From contig JAQCDS010000005.1 of the NCBI GenBank assembly GCA_027620655.1, forward strand, positions 62,001 through 126,000: a stretch of 64,000 bases of DNA, read 5' to 3'. How positions within the stretch are numbered: the first letter of the stretch is position 1; every line of letters starts with the position of its first letter. The position numbers and the translations under genes are program-made. The notes below the pieces were generated by a model. It was not told the DNA's origin. It saw only the letters and a list, made by a program, of their open reading frames with translations, and did not search any database. Of this stretch, positions 1 to 8,581 are shown one piece after another. The DNA comes from Bacteroidota bacterium. Lineage in GTDB: Bacteria; Bacteroidota; Bacteroidia; Flavobacteriales; Flavobacteriaceae.

Positions 1-10
1 TTCTTAAGGA

Positions 11-42
11 TTGAAATATTGAATATAAAATACATATATTTG
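11..42 (+). promoter_or_regulatory. Predicted Bacteroidota promoter for the HU gene
   Basis: A TTG at 11-13 and TATATTTG at 35-42 match the -33 and -7 elements (TTG / TAnnTTTG) of the Bacteroidota primary sigma factor. The 21-base gap is the same as in the proposed metY, groES and miaB promoters here. Transcription would begin near 49, giving a leader of about 30 bases. Seen as a motif match only. Confidence 0.5.
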
Positions 43-80
43 CAAGCCTTTAAATGACATTAACTTAAAAGTGCTATATA

Positions 81-371
81 ATGACAAAAGCAGAAATTGT
101 AACAAAAATTTCTAATGATTTAGGAATTGAAAAAGCAGACGTTTTAGCAACGGTGGAGTCTTTTATGGACGAAGTAAAAGGATCTCTAGAATCTGGCAAC
201 AACGTATACCTCAGAGGTTTTGGTAGTTTCGTGATTAAAACACGTGCAGAAAAAATTGGTAGAAATATCTTAAAAAATACGTCTATCAAAATTCCTGCAC
301 ACAATATACCATCATTTAAGCCTTCAAAAGTATTTCTCGAAGGTGTAAAAAAGAAGGTTAAAGTAAATTAA
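81..371 (+). CDS. HU/IHF-family DNA-binding protein
   Basis: A 96-residue histone-like protein that would bind and bend DNA as a dimer in the nucleoid. The whole chain fits the HU fold: an N-terminal helical dimerisation part (residues 1-45), the typical RGFGSF stretch after the second helix (about 45-50), and a beta-arm region with basic residues and IPAHNIPSFKPSK near 70-83. The lysine-rich end is typical. HU and IHF cannot be told apart from this sequence alone, hence no gene symbol. It is followed 21 bases later by a 29-residue basic protein and then the RNase E/G gene, an order I recall as common in Flavobacteriaceae. Confidence 0.93.
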   Translation: MTKAEIVTKISNDLGIEKADVLATVESFMDEVKGSLESGNNVYLRGFGSFVIKTRAEKIGRNILKNTSIKIPAHNIPSFKPSKVFLEGVKKKVKVN

Positions 372-392
372 TTAATATTAAAAAAGGTATAT

Positions 393-482
393 ATGCCCAG
401 TGGTAAAAAACGTAAAAGACACAAGGTAGCTACGCACAAGCGTAAGAAACGTCGTCGTGCAAACCGACACAAAAAAAAGTAA
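393..482 (+). CDS. 29-residue basic AURKAIP1/COX24 (mS38-like) protein
   Basis: A very short gene whose product starts MPSGKKRKRHKVATHKRKKR and ends in RRANRHKKK. More than half of its residues are lysine or arginine. It matches the tiny Bacteroidota proteins annotated with the AURKAIP1/COX24 domain, which is the domain of the mitochondrial small-subunit ribosomal protein mS38. A ribosome-bound role is therefore likely, but this is inference from the family. It lies 21 bases after the HU gene and is followed directly by a terminator-like hairpin, so the two are probably one transcript. Gene callers often miss it because of its size. Confidence 0.85.
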   Translation: MPSGKKRKRHKVATHKRKKRRRANRHKKK

Positions 483-489
483 ACTGATC

Positions 490-511
490 AAGTAGCATTT
501 GCTACTTTTTC
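490..511 (+). terminator. Rho-independent terminator after the HU/COX24-like pair
   Basis: A stem AGTAGC (491-496) / GCTACT (501-506), extended by one A-T pair, closes an ATTT loop and is followed by T residues. It sits eight bases after the stop codon of the 29-residue gene. Confidence 0.7.
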
Positions 512-698
512 AGTTTTAAAACAAACGTTCATTGAAATCAAATTCATGTTTTGTTGATTTTACCTAATTGACAAACTGAATTTAACGGGATTAAATCCTG
601 TGAAAATTTAATTTACAAGAAAATATATTCGAGTAAATATAAATTATTGTATCATCCATCTGTGCAACACAACTGTTGTATAGATTAAAATTAACACT

Positions 699-2246
699 AT
701 GAATAAAGAATTAATAATTCGATCCAGTTCAGACAATGTTGATTTTGCCTTATTAAAAGATGGAAAACTAATTGAATTTCAAAAAGACAAGGAAAATAAT
801 AAATTTTCTGTTGGTGATGTGTTTTTAGCCAAAGTAAGAAAATCTATTCCAGGACTCAACGCTGCATTTGTTAATGTAGGTTATCACAAAGATGCATTTT
901 TGCATTATCATGATTTGGGACCAAAATTACCTTCATTATTGAAATTCATAAAATGTGTAAGCACAGGTAAACAAAAAGACTTTTCTCTTAAAGATTTTTC
1001 TTATGAAAAAGACATCCATAAAGATGGTAAAATAGATAAAGTTATTCATCCAAATCAAACTTTATTGGTTCAAATTGTAAAAGAACCAATATCATCTAAG
1101 GGGCCAAGAATTAGTTCAGAACTTTCATTTGCGGGGCGCTATCTGGTATTAGTACCATTTTCGGATCGCATTTCAATTTCTCAAAAAATTGAAAGTCGTG
1201 CAGAAAAAGAACGATTAAAACGATTGGTAAAAAGTATTACACCCAAAGGATTTGGGGTCATTATTAGAACTGTTGCCAAAGGCAAAAAGGTAGCAGAGCT
1301 TGATAAAGATTTACAAAATTTGTATTCAAAATGGGAAGCTGTTTGTAAAAGCATTCCAAAGGCGCATATGCCAAGCAAAGTTTTGGGTGAAATGAATAAA
1401 GCTTCCTCTATTTTGAGAGATATTTTTAATGACAGCTTTACAAAAATAACTGTAGATGATAAGGACCTTTGCGAAAAAATAAAAGATTATGTATTTGAAA
1501 TCGCACCCCACAAAGAATCTATAGTTAAACACTACAATTCCAAAACCCCAATTTTTGAAAAATATGGAATTGAGCGTCAAATAAAAACATCCTTTGGCAA
1601 AACAGTTTCATTACCAAAAGGAGCATATCTTATTGTAGAGCATACAGAAGCACTTCATGTTGTAGATGTCAATAGTGGCAATAGAACAAGTAAAGAAAAA
1701 AACCAAGAAGACACCGCTATAGAAGTCAATATGATTGCAGCAACAGAGCTTGCAAGACAATTTAGACTTCGCGATATGGGTGGAATTATTGTGGTGGATT
1801 TCATTGACATGAATAGTGCAGAGAATCGAAAAAAACTATTCAATCATTTAAGAGATGAAATGAAAGACGATCGGGCAAAACATAAGATTTTGCCACCAAG
1901 TAAATTTGGACTTATCCAAATCACACGACAGCGTGTTCGTCCAGAAATGAATATCAAAACAAAAGAAGCAAATCCAAACGGAATAAATGGTTCTGAGGTA
2001 GAAGCTCCAATTGTTTTGATAGACAAAATTAATCATCAACTCGATCAAATTATCAAAAAAGGCTATAAAAAGGTGACTTTAAACACACACCCTTTTATTG
2101 CCGCCTTTATTACAAAAGGGTTCCCATCAATTCGTTTAAAATGGTATTTTAAACACAAGAAATGGGTAAAAATTATGCCAAGAGATGCTTACACATATTT
2201 AGAATATCGTTTTAAAAACGATAACGGCAAAACCATTAAATTGTAA
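699..2246 (+). CDS. rng: Ribonuclease E/G family endoribonuclease
   Basis: A 515-residue single-strand endoribonuclease of the RNase E/G family, acting in rRNA processing and mRNA decay. The N-terminal part (about 35-150) holds the S1-type RNA-binding domain with VGDVFLAKV and PGLNAAFVN. The two catalytic, Mg-binding aspartates are visible: D323 in DVNSG and D367 in IIVVDFIDM, equivalent to D303 and D346 of E. coli RNase E. The length fits RNase G and lacks the long RNase E scaffold tail. Odd point: the zinc-link cysteines (CPxC) expected after the catalytic domain are absent; the region reads EVEAPIVLIDK instead. A strong bidirectional terminator follows. Confidence 0.93.
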   Translation: MNKELIIRSSSDNVDFALLKDGKLIEFQKDKENNKFSVGDVFLAKVRKSIPGLNAAFVNVGYHKDAFLHYHDLGPKLPSLLKFIKCVSTGKQKDFSLKDFSYEKDIHKDGKIDKVIHPNQTLLVQIVKEPISSKGPRISSELSFAGRYLVLVPFSDRISISQKIESRAEKERLKRLVKSITPKGFGVIIRTVAKGKKVAELDKDLQNLYSKWEAVCKSIPKAHMPSKVLGEMNKASSILRDIFNDSFTKITVDDKDLCEKIKDYVFEIAPHKESIVKHYNSKTPIFEKYGIERQIKTSFGKTVSLPKGAYLIVEHTEALHVVDVNSGNRTSKEKNQEDTAIEVNMIAATELARQFRLRDMGGIIVVDFIDMNSAENRKKLFNHLRDEMKDDRAKHKILPPSKFGLIQITRQRVRPEMNIKTKEANPNGINGSEVEAPIVLIDKINHQLDQIIKKGYKKVTLNTHPFIAAFITKGFPSIRLKWYFKHKKWVKIMPRDAYTYLEYRFKNDNGKTIKL

Positions 2247-2249
2247 CTA

Positions 2250-2285
2250 AAAAAGCCTTATGCATTTTTGCATAAGGCTTTTTTT
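2250..2285. terminator. Bidirectional terminator between rng and leuB
   Basis: A 14-base perfect stem (2251-2264 with 2269-2282) around a TTTT loop, with A-rich and T-rich flanks on both sides. It serves the convergent rng (+) and leu operon (-). Confidence 0.9.
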
Positions 2286-2304
2286 ATGGGTTATTTCAAA
2301 ACGA

Positions 2305-3423
2305 TTAAATAATCGTAGACTGTCCTAAATAAATATTTGAAAAATTCAAATTAGAATCATCAGGATTATTGATAAAATCTTCAATAAAATCGCCCACTTT
2401 ACTTGTCGTTACGTTATCGTATTTTTGATTTAAATCAGGGGTTGTAATCTTTAAATGTAAAGATTTGTCTACTGCTTTTCTTATCATATCGGCTTCTTCT
2501 TTCAAGTCAAAATGATCTAGCAGCATTGCAGCAGAAAGTATTGAAGCAATAGGATTTGCAATCCCTTTTCCTGTAGCTTGAGGATAAGACCCGTGTATAG
2601 GTTCAAACATTGCATATTTTTTTCCTACAGATGCAGAGGCCAATAGGCCAATGGAACCTCCTATAACGCTGGCTTCATCGCTAATGATGTCACCAAATAA
2701 GTTTTCGGTGAGGATCACGTCAAATTGAGTAGGATTTAAAATCATTTGCATGGCAGCGTTGTCAACAAATAGAAATGCAAGTTCTACATCAGAATATTCT
2801 TTTCCTATTTCAGTTACGACCTTTCGCCAAAGTCGAGAGCTTTCCAAAACATTGGCTTTATCGACGAGTGTTACTTTTTTGTTTCTTTTTTGAGCTGCTT
2901 TAAAAGCAAGGTGCGTTATACGTTCAATTTCTTCACGCGTATAGGTGCAAAGATCAGAGGCCATGTTGCCATCTTCACTTATTTTCTTTTCTCCAAAATA
3001 CAATCCGCCTGTAAGTTCTCTATAAATGCTAATATCTGTACCCTTAATGATGCTTTTCTTTAGAGGAGACTTTTTAAGTAACCTGTCATAAGCCTTAACG
3101 GGCCTAATATTTGCAAACAGTTCTAGTTCTTTTCTTAGCTTTAGTAAGCCTTGTTCTGGGCGTACTTTTGCCGATGGATTATTATCATATTTTGGATCAC
3201 CAATAGCGCCAAAAAGGATAGCATCAGTGGATTTGCACAAAGCGAGTGTGCTATTTGGCAATGGGTCGTTGTGGTTGTCTATTGCAATGGCACCAACATC
3301 GGCGTATGTGTATTCAAATTTATGATTGAAGTTTTGAGCAATTGCATCCAAAACCTTAACCGCTTGTTCTGTAACTTCTGGACCAATACCATCTCCTTGT
3401 AGTACAGCAATTTTTAAGTTCAT
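2305..3423 (-). CDS. leuB: 3-isopropylmalate dehydrogenase
   Basis: A 372-residue NAD-dependent decarboxylating dehydrogenase that turns 3-isopropylmalate into the precursor of 2-oxoisocaproate, the third enzyme of leucine synthesis. The start GDGIGPEV, the substrate region [11 protein letters not shown], the [16 protein letters not shown] block and the [19 protein letters not shown] motif are all typical of LeuB. Its start overlaps the end of leuD by four bases, which indicates translational coupling. It is the last gene of leuACDB. Length and motifs are complete. Confidence 0.97.
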   Translation of the reverse strand: MNLKIAVLQGDGIGPEVTEQAVKVLDAIAQNFNHKFEYTYADVGAIAIDNHNDPLPNSTLALCKSTDAILFGAIGDPKYDNNPSAKVRPEQGLLKLRKELELFANIRPVKAYDRLLKKSPLKKSIIKGTDISIYRELTGGLYFGEKKISEDGNMASDLCTYTREEIERITHLAFKAAQKRNKKVTLVDKANVLESSRLWRKVVTEIGKEYSDVELAFLFVDNAAMQMILNPTQFDVILTENLFGDIISDEASVIGGSIGLLASASVGKKYAMFEPIHGSYPQATGKGIANPIASILSAAMLLDHFDLKEEADMIRKAVDKSLHLKITTPDLNQKYDNVTTSKVGDFIEDFINNPDDSNLNFSNIYLGQSTII

Positions 3424-4016
3424 AGTGAATGTGTTTTTTGAAGTTCAAAGGCTTCAATTTTATCTTTTTTGCTTAACAAATAATCAATATCATCGTATCC
3501 GTTGATAAGACATGTTTTTTTGTAGGGATCAATGTCGAAAGTTGTTTCGATTTGTGTGTCTAAAACAGTCAAAGTTTGTGTTTCAAGATTAATCTCGAAT
3601 TGTACTTTGGCATTATTGTTTATGGCTGTAAAGAGTTCCTCAAGAATTTTTTCAGAAACTTGAATGGGTAACAAACCATTGTTGAGTGCGTTTCCTTTAA
3701 AAATATCTGCAAAAAAACTAGAAATAATCACCTTGAAGCCGTATCCTACAAGTGCCCAGGCTGCATGTTCACGACTAGATCCACAACCAAAATTATCACC
3801 AGCAACAAGAATACTACCGCTATATTTGTTATTATTCAGAGCAAAATCTGGAATTAAATGATCTTGTTTATCATAGCGCCAATCTCTAAATAAATTATCT
3901 CCAAATCCCTTTTTATCAGTAGCCTTTAAAAAACGTGCAGGAATAATTTGATCGGTATCAACATTAGAGATATTTAATGGAATTGTTGTGGATATTAGGG
4001 TAGAAAATTTTTCCAT
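3420..4016 (-). CDS. leuD: 3-isopropylmalate dehydratase, small subunit
   Basis: A 198-residue swivelling-domain subunit of isopropylmalate isomerase, working with LeuC. It has the [14 protein letters not shown] start region and the [17 protein letters not shown] motif characteristic of LeuD. Its first codon abuts the leuC stop, and leuB overlaps its end, so leuC, leuD and leuB are translated together. The length is normal. Confidence 0.97.
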   Translation of the reverse strand: MEKFSTLISTTIPLNISNVDTDQIIPARFLKATDKKGFGDNLFRDWRYDKQDHLIPDFALNNNKYSGSILVAGDNFGCGSSREHAAWALVGYGFKVIISSFFADIFKGNALNNGLLPIQVSEKILEELFTAINNNAKVQFEINLETQTLTVLDTQIETTFDIDPYKKTCLINGYDDIDYLLSKKDKIEAFELQKTHSL

Positions 4017-5398
4017 TATGCAAGTTGTTTTGAGATGTCTATTATTGTGCCTTCCACTGCAGTAGCTGCTGCAACCAGAGGACTTGCGAGTATTGTTCGA
4101 GATCCTTGCCCTTGTCGTCCTTCAAAGTTTCTGTTTGATGTAGATACACAATATTCTCCTTGTGGAATTTTATCATCATTCATTGCCAAGCAAGCTGAAC
4201 AACCAGGTTGTCTGAGTTCAAAACCTGCTGATTCAAAAATATCTTTTAGTCCTTCTTCAACAATTTGTGCTTCTACTTGTCGGCTTCCAGGAACTAGCCA
4301 TGCCGTAACATTTTTGGCTTTATGTTTACCTTTGATGTAGTCAGCTGCTACACGAAAATCTTCAATTCTAGAGTTCGTACAACTTCCAATAAAAACATAA
4401 TTTATAGGTTTTCCAATTAAAGATTCTCCTTCTGAAAAGTTCATGTAAGCCAAAGATTTTTTATCGGATTCATTTTCTGAATTTGGAATATTTTCAGAAA
4501 TTTTAATTCCCATTCCAGGATTTGTACCGTAAGTAATCATTGGCTCTATGTCTTCTGCATCAAAAACATACTCTTTGTCAAATGTAGCGCCCTCATCTGT
4601 AGGAAGTGTTTTCCAGTAGGCGACTTTGTTTTCAAAATCCTTTCCTTTAGGAGCAAATTCTCGGCCTTTTATATATTCAAATGTCGTTTCATCAGGCGCA
4701 ATCATACCGCCTCTAGCACCCATTTCAATACTCATATTACAGACGGTCATACGACCTTCCATACTCATATTTTCAAAAACATCGCCTGCATATTCACAAA
4801 AATAGCCTGTACCAGAATTTGTTCCTAGCTTAGAAATGATATACAAGATGACATCTTTGGGTAAAACACCTTTTTTTAGGATTCCATTTACGGTAACTCT
4901 AAGGCTTTTGGGCTTTGTTAAAAGCAGACATTGACTTGCAAAAACTTGTGCAACTTGACTGGTACCAATTCCAAATGCAATTGTTCCGAAGGCGCCGTGT
5001 GTAGAAGTGTGACTATCACCACAAACCATGGTCATACCAGGTTGAGTAATACCAAGTTCAGGTGCCATGACATGAACAATACCATTGTATTTATGCCCAA
5101 GTTCGTACAGGGTGATATTATTTTTTTTGCAATTTTTGGCCAATTGCTGCAATTGATGTCTTGACAAATCGTCTCTTACAGGTAGATGCTGATTTTGTGT
5201 TGGTGTGTTGTGGTCGGCAGTAGCCACAATTTGATTGGGTCTAAAGATTGGAATATTTCTATTTTCCAATTCACTAAATGCTTGAGGACTAGTGACCTCA
5301 TGAATCAAGTGTTTGTCAATATATAGGATTTGTGGGCCATTTTCAATAGTATCCACTACATGTGCATCCCAAACCTTATCAAATAAAGTTTTTTTCAT
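4016..5398 (-). CDS. leuC: 3-isopropylmalate dehydratase, large subunit
   Basis: A 460-residue aconitase-family protein that isomerises 2- to 3-isopropylmalate with LeuD in the cytoplasm. The 4Fe-4S ligands are visible in FIGSCTNSR and [10 protein letters not shown]. The ADHNTPT and [13 protein letters not shown] motifs near the N-terminus are also diagnostic. It lies 7 bases downstream of leuA and abuts leuD. The length agrees with LeuC from other bacteria. Confidence 0.97.
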   Translation of the reverse strand: MKKTLFDKVWDAHVVDTIENGPQILYIDKHLIHEVTSPQAFSELENRNIPIFRPNQIVATADHNTPTQNQHLPVRDDLSRHQLQQLAKNCKKNNITLYELGHKYNGIVHVMAPELGITQPGMTMVCGDSHTSTHGAFGTIAFGIGTSQVAQVFASQCLLLTKPKSLRVTVNGILKKGVLPKDVILYIISKLGTNSGTGYFCEYAGDVFENMSMEGRMTVCNMSIEMGARGGMIAPDETTFEYIKGREFAPKGKDFENKVAYWKTLPTDEGATFDKEYVFDAEDIEPMITYGTNPGMGIKISENIPNSENESDKKSLAYMNFSEGESLIGKPINYVFIGSCTNSRIEDFRVAADYIKGKHKAKNVTAWLVPGSRQVEAQIVEEGLKDIFESAGFELRQPGCSACLAMNDDKIPQGEYCVSTSNRNFEGRQGQGSRTILASPLVAAATAVEGTIIDISKQLA

Positions 5399-5405
5399 GA
5401 TATAA

Positions 5406-6575
5406 TTAGCGAAGTTCGTTATAAATTGAACTAGATTCTATAATTGTATGTATGTCGTTATCATTGACTTCTTTTTTTGCATCAGCATATTTTAAAAAGT
5501 CTTTATAAACAACATCAAGTTGTAATTTTGTCAATTCGTAACCTACATTTTTGGCTCGGTAAGCCAATGCCGCTCGCCCACTTCTTGCAGTAAGTACAAT
5601 AGCGGATTCAGTGACTCCAACATCTTTAGGGTCAATAATTTCGTAAGTTTCTCTATTTTTTATCACACCATCTTGATGGATTCCAGAACTATGTGCAAAT
5701 GCATTTGCACCTACTATAGCTTTGTTTGGTTGAGCAAAAATACCCATGTGTTCTGATACAAGTTGACTCAATCCAAAAAGCATTGAAGTATTAATGTTGG
5801 TGTCTAGATTTAAGTATGGATGTTGTTTCATAATCATCACTACTTCTTCAAGCGCAGTATTACCAGCACGTTCTCCAATACCATTGATTGTACACTCAAT
5901 TTGTCTGGCGCCATTTATAGCACCTTCAATAGAATTGGCAGTGGCCAATCCTAAATCGTTGTGACAATGACAAGATAATATTGCTTTATCAATACCTTTT
6001 ACATTTTCTTTAAGGTACTTGATTTTTGCCCCATATTCGTGTGGAAGACAATAGCCTGTTGTATCTGGAATATTAAGAACAGTTGCTCCTGCTTTTATGA
6101 CTGCTTCACAAACTCTTGCAAGATATTCGTTGTCTGTTCGCCCAGCATCTTCTGCATAAAATTCAACATCTTCGACAAAAGATTTTGCATAAGCTACTGC
6201 TGCAACTGCTCGTTCAATGATAGCTTCTCTATTGGAGCGAAATTTAAATTTAATGTGTGAGTCTGAAGTGCCAATACCAGTGTGAATTCTTGGTTTTTTG
6301 GCATATTGAAGTGCTTCAGCAGCAACTTTGATGTCGTTCTCAACAGACCTTGTTAGGCCACAAACAGTAGCATTTTTAACAATTTTTGAAACTTCTTCAA
6401 CAGAAGAAAAATCACCTGGACTAGACACCGGAAATCCAGCCTCAATGATGTCAACACCCAACAAATCTAACTGCTCCGCAATAATGATTTTTTGATCAGT
6501 ATTTAACTTACACCCAGGGACTTGCTCTCCATCTCGTAAGGTTGTGTCAAATATTTGAACGTTTGTGTTAGACAT
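5406..6575 (-). CDS. leuA: 2-isopropylmalate synthase, short form
   Basis: A 389-residue HMGL-like TIM-barrel enzyme that condenses acetyl-CoA with 2-oxoisovalerate, the first step of leucine synthesis. [13 protein letters not shown] at the start, [23 protein letters not shown] and HSSGIHQDG are the family signatures. Odd point: classical LeuA is about 510 residues and has a C-terminal leucine-binding regulatory domain; this protein stops after the catalytic and linker parts and leuC begins 7 bases later, so no regulatory domain was split off. A related synthase (citramalate, homocitrate) is less likely given the leuCDB context. First gene of the operon, transcribed divergently from 6723. Confidence 0.93.
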   Translation of the reverse strand: MSNTNVQIFDTTLRDGEQVPGCKLNTDQKIIIAEQLDLLGVDIIEAGFPVSSPGDFSSVEEVSKIVKNATVCGLTRSVENDIKVAAEALQYAKKPRIHTGIGTSDSHIKFKFRSNREAIIERAVAAVAYAKSFVEDVEFYAEDAGRTDNEYLARVCEAVIKAGATVLNIPDTTGYCLPHEYGAKIKYLKENVKGIDKAILSCHCHNDLGLATANSIEGAINGARQIECTINGIGERAGNTALEEVVMIMKQHPYLNLDTNINTSMLFGLSQLVSEHMGIFAQPNKAIVGANAFAHSSGIHQDGVIKNRETYEIIDPKDVGVTESAIVLTARSGRAALAYRAKNVGYELTKLQLDVVYKDFLKYADAKKEVNDNDIHTIIESSSIYNELR

Positions 6576-6661
6576 ATCTGTAAATATATTATATATTGTC
6601 TTGCGAATTTAATTTTTTTAAAATATTTTACCTAAGATATTATTAATAATTTTACGACGTT

Positions 6662-6669
6662 TATCTTTG
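6662..6669 (+). promoter_or_regulatory. Predicted -7 element upstream of the 516-residue gene
   Basis: TATCTTTG is an exact TAnnTTTG match 54 bases before the start codon. No clear -33 element is present at the usual distance, so this is a weak call. Confidence 0.35.
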
Positions 6670-6722
6670 CATATTAAAAATTAATCAATTGATTTTCAGT
6701 TAATTGTGCCGAATTTTAAATT

Positions 6723-8273
6723 ATGACTAAACCACAAAAAGACAACTTATTTGTTTTAATTAGATCGCTTACGAAGTCCGAAAAGAGACAGTTTAAGCTC
6801 TACATTGGTCGTCTTGGGGTCAATGAAGACTCAAAATTCCTGTTATTATTTAAAGTTTTAGAAAAACTAAAAGTTTATGACGAACGTGCCATTTTAAAAG
6901 AAGGTTTTGTAAAAAAACAGCAGTTATCCAATCTTAAAGCACATTTGTATAAACAAATATTAATTAGTCTTCGCCTGAATCCTTCTCATCAAAATTTAAG
7001 AATTCAACTACGTGAGCAACTAGATTTTGCTACAATTCTATATCACAAAGGCTTGTATAAACAAAGTTTGAAAATTCTTGATAAAGCAAAATCTTTAGCG
7101 ATTACAAATCAAGAAAAAAATATTGCTTATGAGATTGTAGAACTTGAAAAAGTTGTTGAATCTCAATACATTACAAGAAGTTTGAGTAGTCGAGCAGATG
7201 AACTTACCTTACAGGCCAAATCTTTGAGTAGTCAAAATTTAATTGCGAGTAAACTTTCCAATTTATCGCTTCAACTTTATGGGTTGTTTCTAAAAACAGG
7301 ATATGTAAAAAACGATGCAGAATATCAAAAAGTAAAAAATTATTTTAATAAACGATTGCCTAAATTTGAAGTAAGTGAACTTGGTTTCCGTGAAAAATTG
7401 TGGCTTTACAAATCTTATTTATGGTACAGTTTTTTAATTCAAGATTTCAAATCTTGCTACAAATATTCAAGAAAGTGGGTTGATTTATTTTATGATAACG
7501 AATCAATGATTCGGCTCAATCCTGTTTTTTTTCTAAGAGGCTATCAATATTTACTGGAAGCTTTATTTTTTATAAAACATCATCAAAAATTTCAAGAGGC
7601 GTTAAAGGAATTAGAAGAAATTATTCAAAAACCATGGTTTCCTCGTGACGAAAATATTGACAGTTTAATATTCTTGTACGTATATTCAAACAAGTTGAAT
7701 TTGCATTTTATTGAAGGAAGTTTTGAGGAAGGCTTGCCTTTGATTGATGATGTTGTAGGTGGTTTAAAAGAACATTCTAATCAAATAGATGAACATCATG
7801 TTATGGTGTTCTATTATAAAATTGCCAGTCTTTATTTTGGAATGGAAGATTATAAAAATGCCATAAAATATCTTTCAAAGATTATTAATAATAAATCACT
7901 TCAAATGCGGGAAGATTTGCTCTGCTTTTCTAGAATTTTGAACCTTGTTGCACATTATGAAGCGGGAGAGGATCATGACTTAGACCGTCTGATAAAAAAC
8001 ACCTATAAGTTTCTAATAAAAATGCAAGATTTGTATGCTGTACAACAAGAAATGGTCAATTTTCTTAGAGGTCTTGGTGATATTTATCCACATCAATTGA
8101 AGGCAGCGTTTAAAGAATTGCATGCAAAATTAATTGCTTACGAAAACCATCCATACGAGCGTCGTGCTTTTTTATACCTTGATATTATTTCGTGGCTTGA
8201 GAGTAAAATAGAAAATAAATCTACTGCAGACATAATAAAAGAAAAATATTCTAAATCTACCTATTCAATTTAA
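6723..8273 (+). CDS. Helical protein of unknown function (TPR-like)
   Basis: A 516-residue protein I do not recognise by function. It has no signal peptide or membrane segment and is rich in Leu, Lys, Glu and Tyr. It reads as a chain of amphipathic helices, with repeat-like stretches such as YKQSLKILDKAKSLA (about 117-131) and YKNAIKYLSKI (about 379-389) that resemble TPR units. The first 90 residues (starting MTKPQKDNLFVLIRSLTKSEKRQ) may be a separate conserved domain. It is divergent from leuA and precedes the SAM riboswitch. A cytoplasmic scaffold or protein-interaction role is only a guess. Confidence 0.8.
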   Translation: MTKPQKDNLFVLIRSLTKSEKRQFKLYIGRLGVNEDSKFLLLFKVLEKLKVYDERAILKEGFVKKQQLSNLKAHLYKQILISLRLNPSHQNLRIQLREQLDFATILYHKGLYKQSLKILDKAKSLAITNQEKNIAYEIVELEKVVESQYITRSLSSRADELTLQAKSLSSQNLIASKLSNLSLQLYGLFLKTGYVKNDAEYQKVKNYFNKRLPKFEVSELGFREKLWLYKSYLWYSFLIQDFKSCYKYSRKWVDLFYDNESMIRLNPVFFLRGYQYLLEALFFIKHHQKFQEALKELEEIIQKPWFPRDENIDSLIFLYVYSNKLNLHFIEGSFEEGLPLIDDVVGGLKEHSNQIDEHHVMVFYYKIASLYFGMEDYKNAIKYLSKIINNKSLQMREDLLCFSRILNLVAHYEAGEDHDLDRLIKNTYKFLIKMQDLYAVQQEMVNFLRGLGDIYPHQLKAAFKELHAKLIAYENHPYERRAFLYLDIISWLESKIENKSTADIIKEKYSKSTYSI

Positions 8274-8289
8274 TTTTTATAGAAAAAAA

Positions 8290-8322
8290 TTTGGTTAATT
8301 GAATTTTATATTTGAATATTTG
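8290..8322 (+). promoter_or_regulatory. Predicted promoter for the SAM riboswitch-metY operon
   Basis: TTTG at 8290-8293 and AATATTTG at 8315-8322 are separated by 21 bases, the spacing also seen for HU, groES and miaB. A second TATATTTG at 8307-8314 overlaps it. Transcription would start close to 8330, just before the riboswitch. Confidence 0.45.
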
Positions 8323-8349
8323 CATTCATAAAGTTCAAAAACTTATTGA

Positions 8350-8487
8350 AGTGTTATCAAGAAAGGTGAAGGGATTAGACCCAGTGAAGCCTTAGCAACC
8401 CTCCACTCCAGTGGAGTAGGTGCTAAATTCTACTTTTTATTTTTAATAATTAGATAGATAACAACCAACATTTTTTTCGGATGTTGA
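8350..8487 (+). promoter_or_regulatory. SAM-I (S-box) riboswitch
   Basis: P1 pairs GTTATC (8353-8358) with GATAAC (8457-8462). Inside lies the S-box core: AAGAAAGGTGAAGGGA, GAAGCCTTAGCAACC, a CTCCACT/AGTGGAG hairpin, and GGTGCTAAATTC pairing back to TTAGCAACC. A possible expression platform is the CAACAT/ATGTTG hairpin (8466-8486). Its position before metY and metX fits repression of methionine synthesis when S-adenosylmethionine is plentiful. It fills most of the gene-free stretch 8274-8581. Confidence 0.92.
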
Positions 8488-8581
8488 TCATTTCTTAATA
8501 ACATTTTTCTTTTAAGTTCACCATAAAATGGTGCGTTTGACTTTTTGTTTTAATTATTTATTAACTCAAAAAAATAGAAAA

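Noticed and set aside
580-600. Short palindrome GGATT-A-AATCC before rng as an operator
   Set aside because: Five base pairs in AT-rich DNA is expected by chance; no second copy nearby.
4035-4340. 101-codon open frame opposite leuC
   Set aside because: Antisense shadow of a complete leuC.
5399-6575. A frameshift or truncation of leuA
   Set aside because: The short length is not due to decay: leuC begins 7 bases after the stop, and the remaining domain is not present in another frame.
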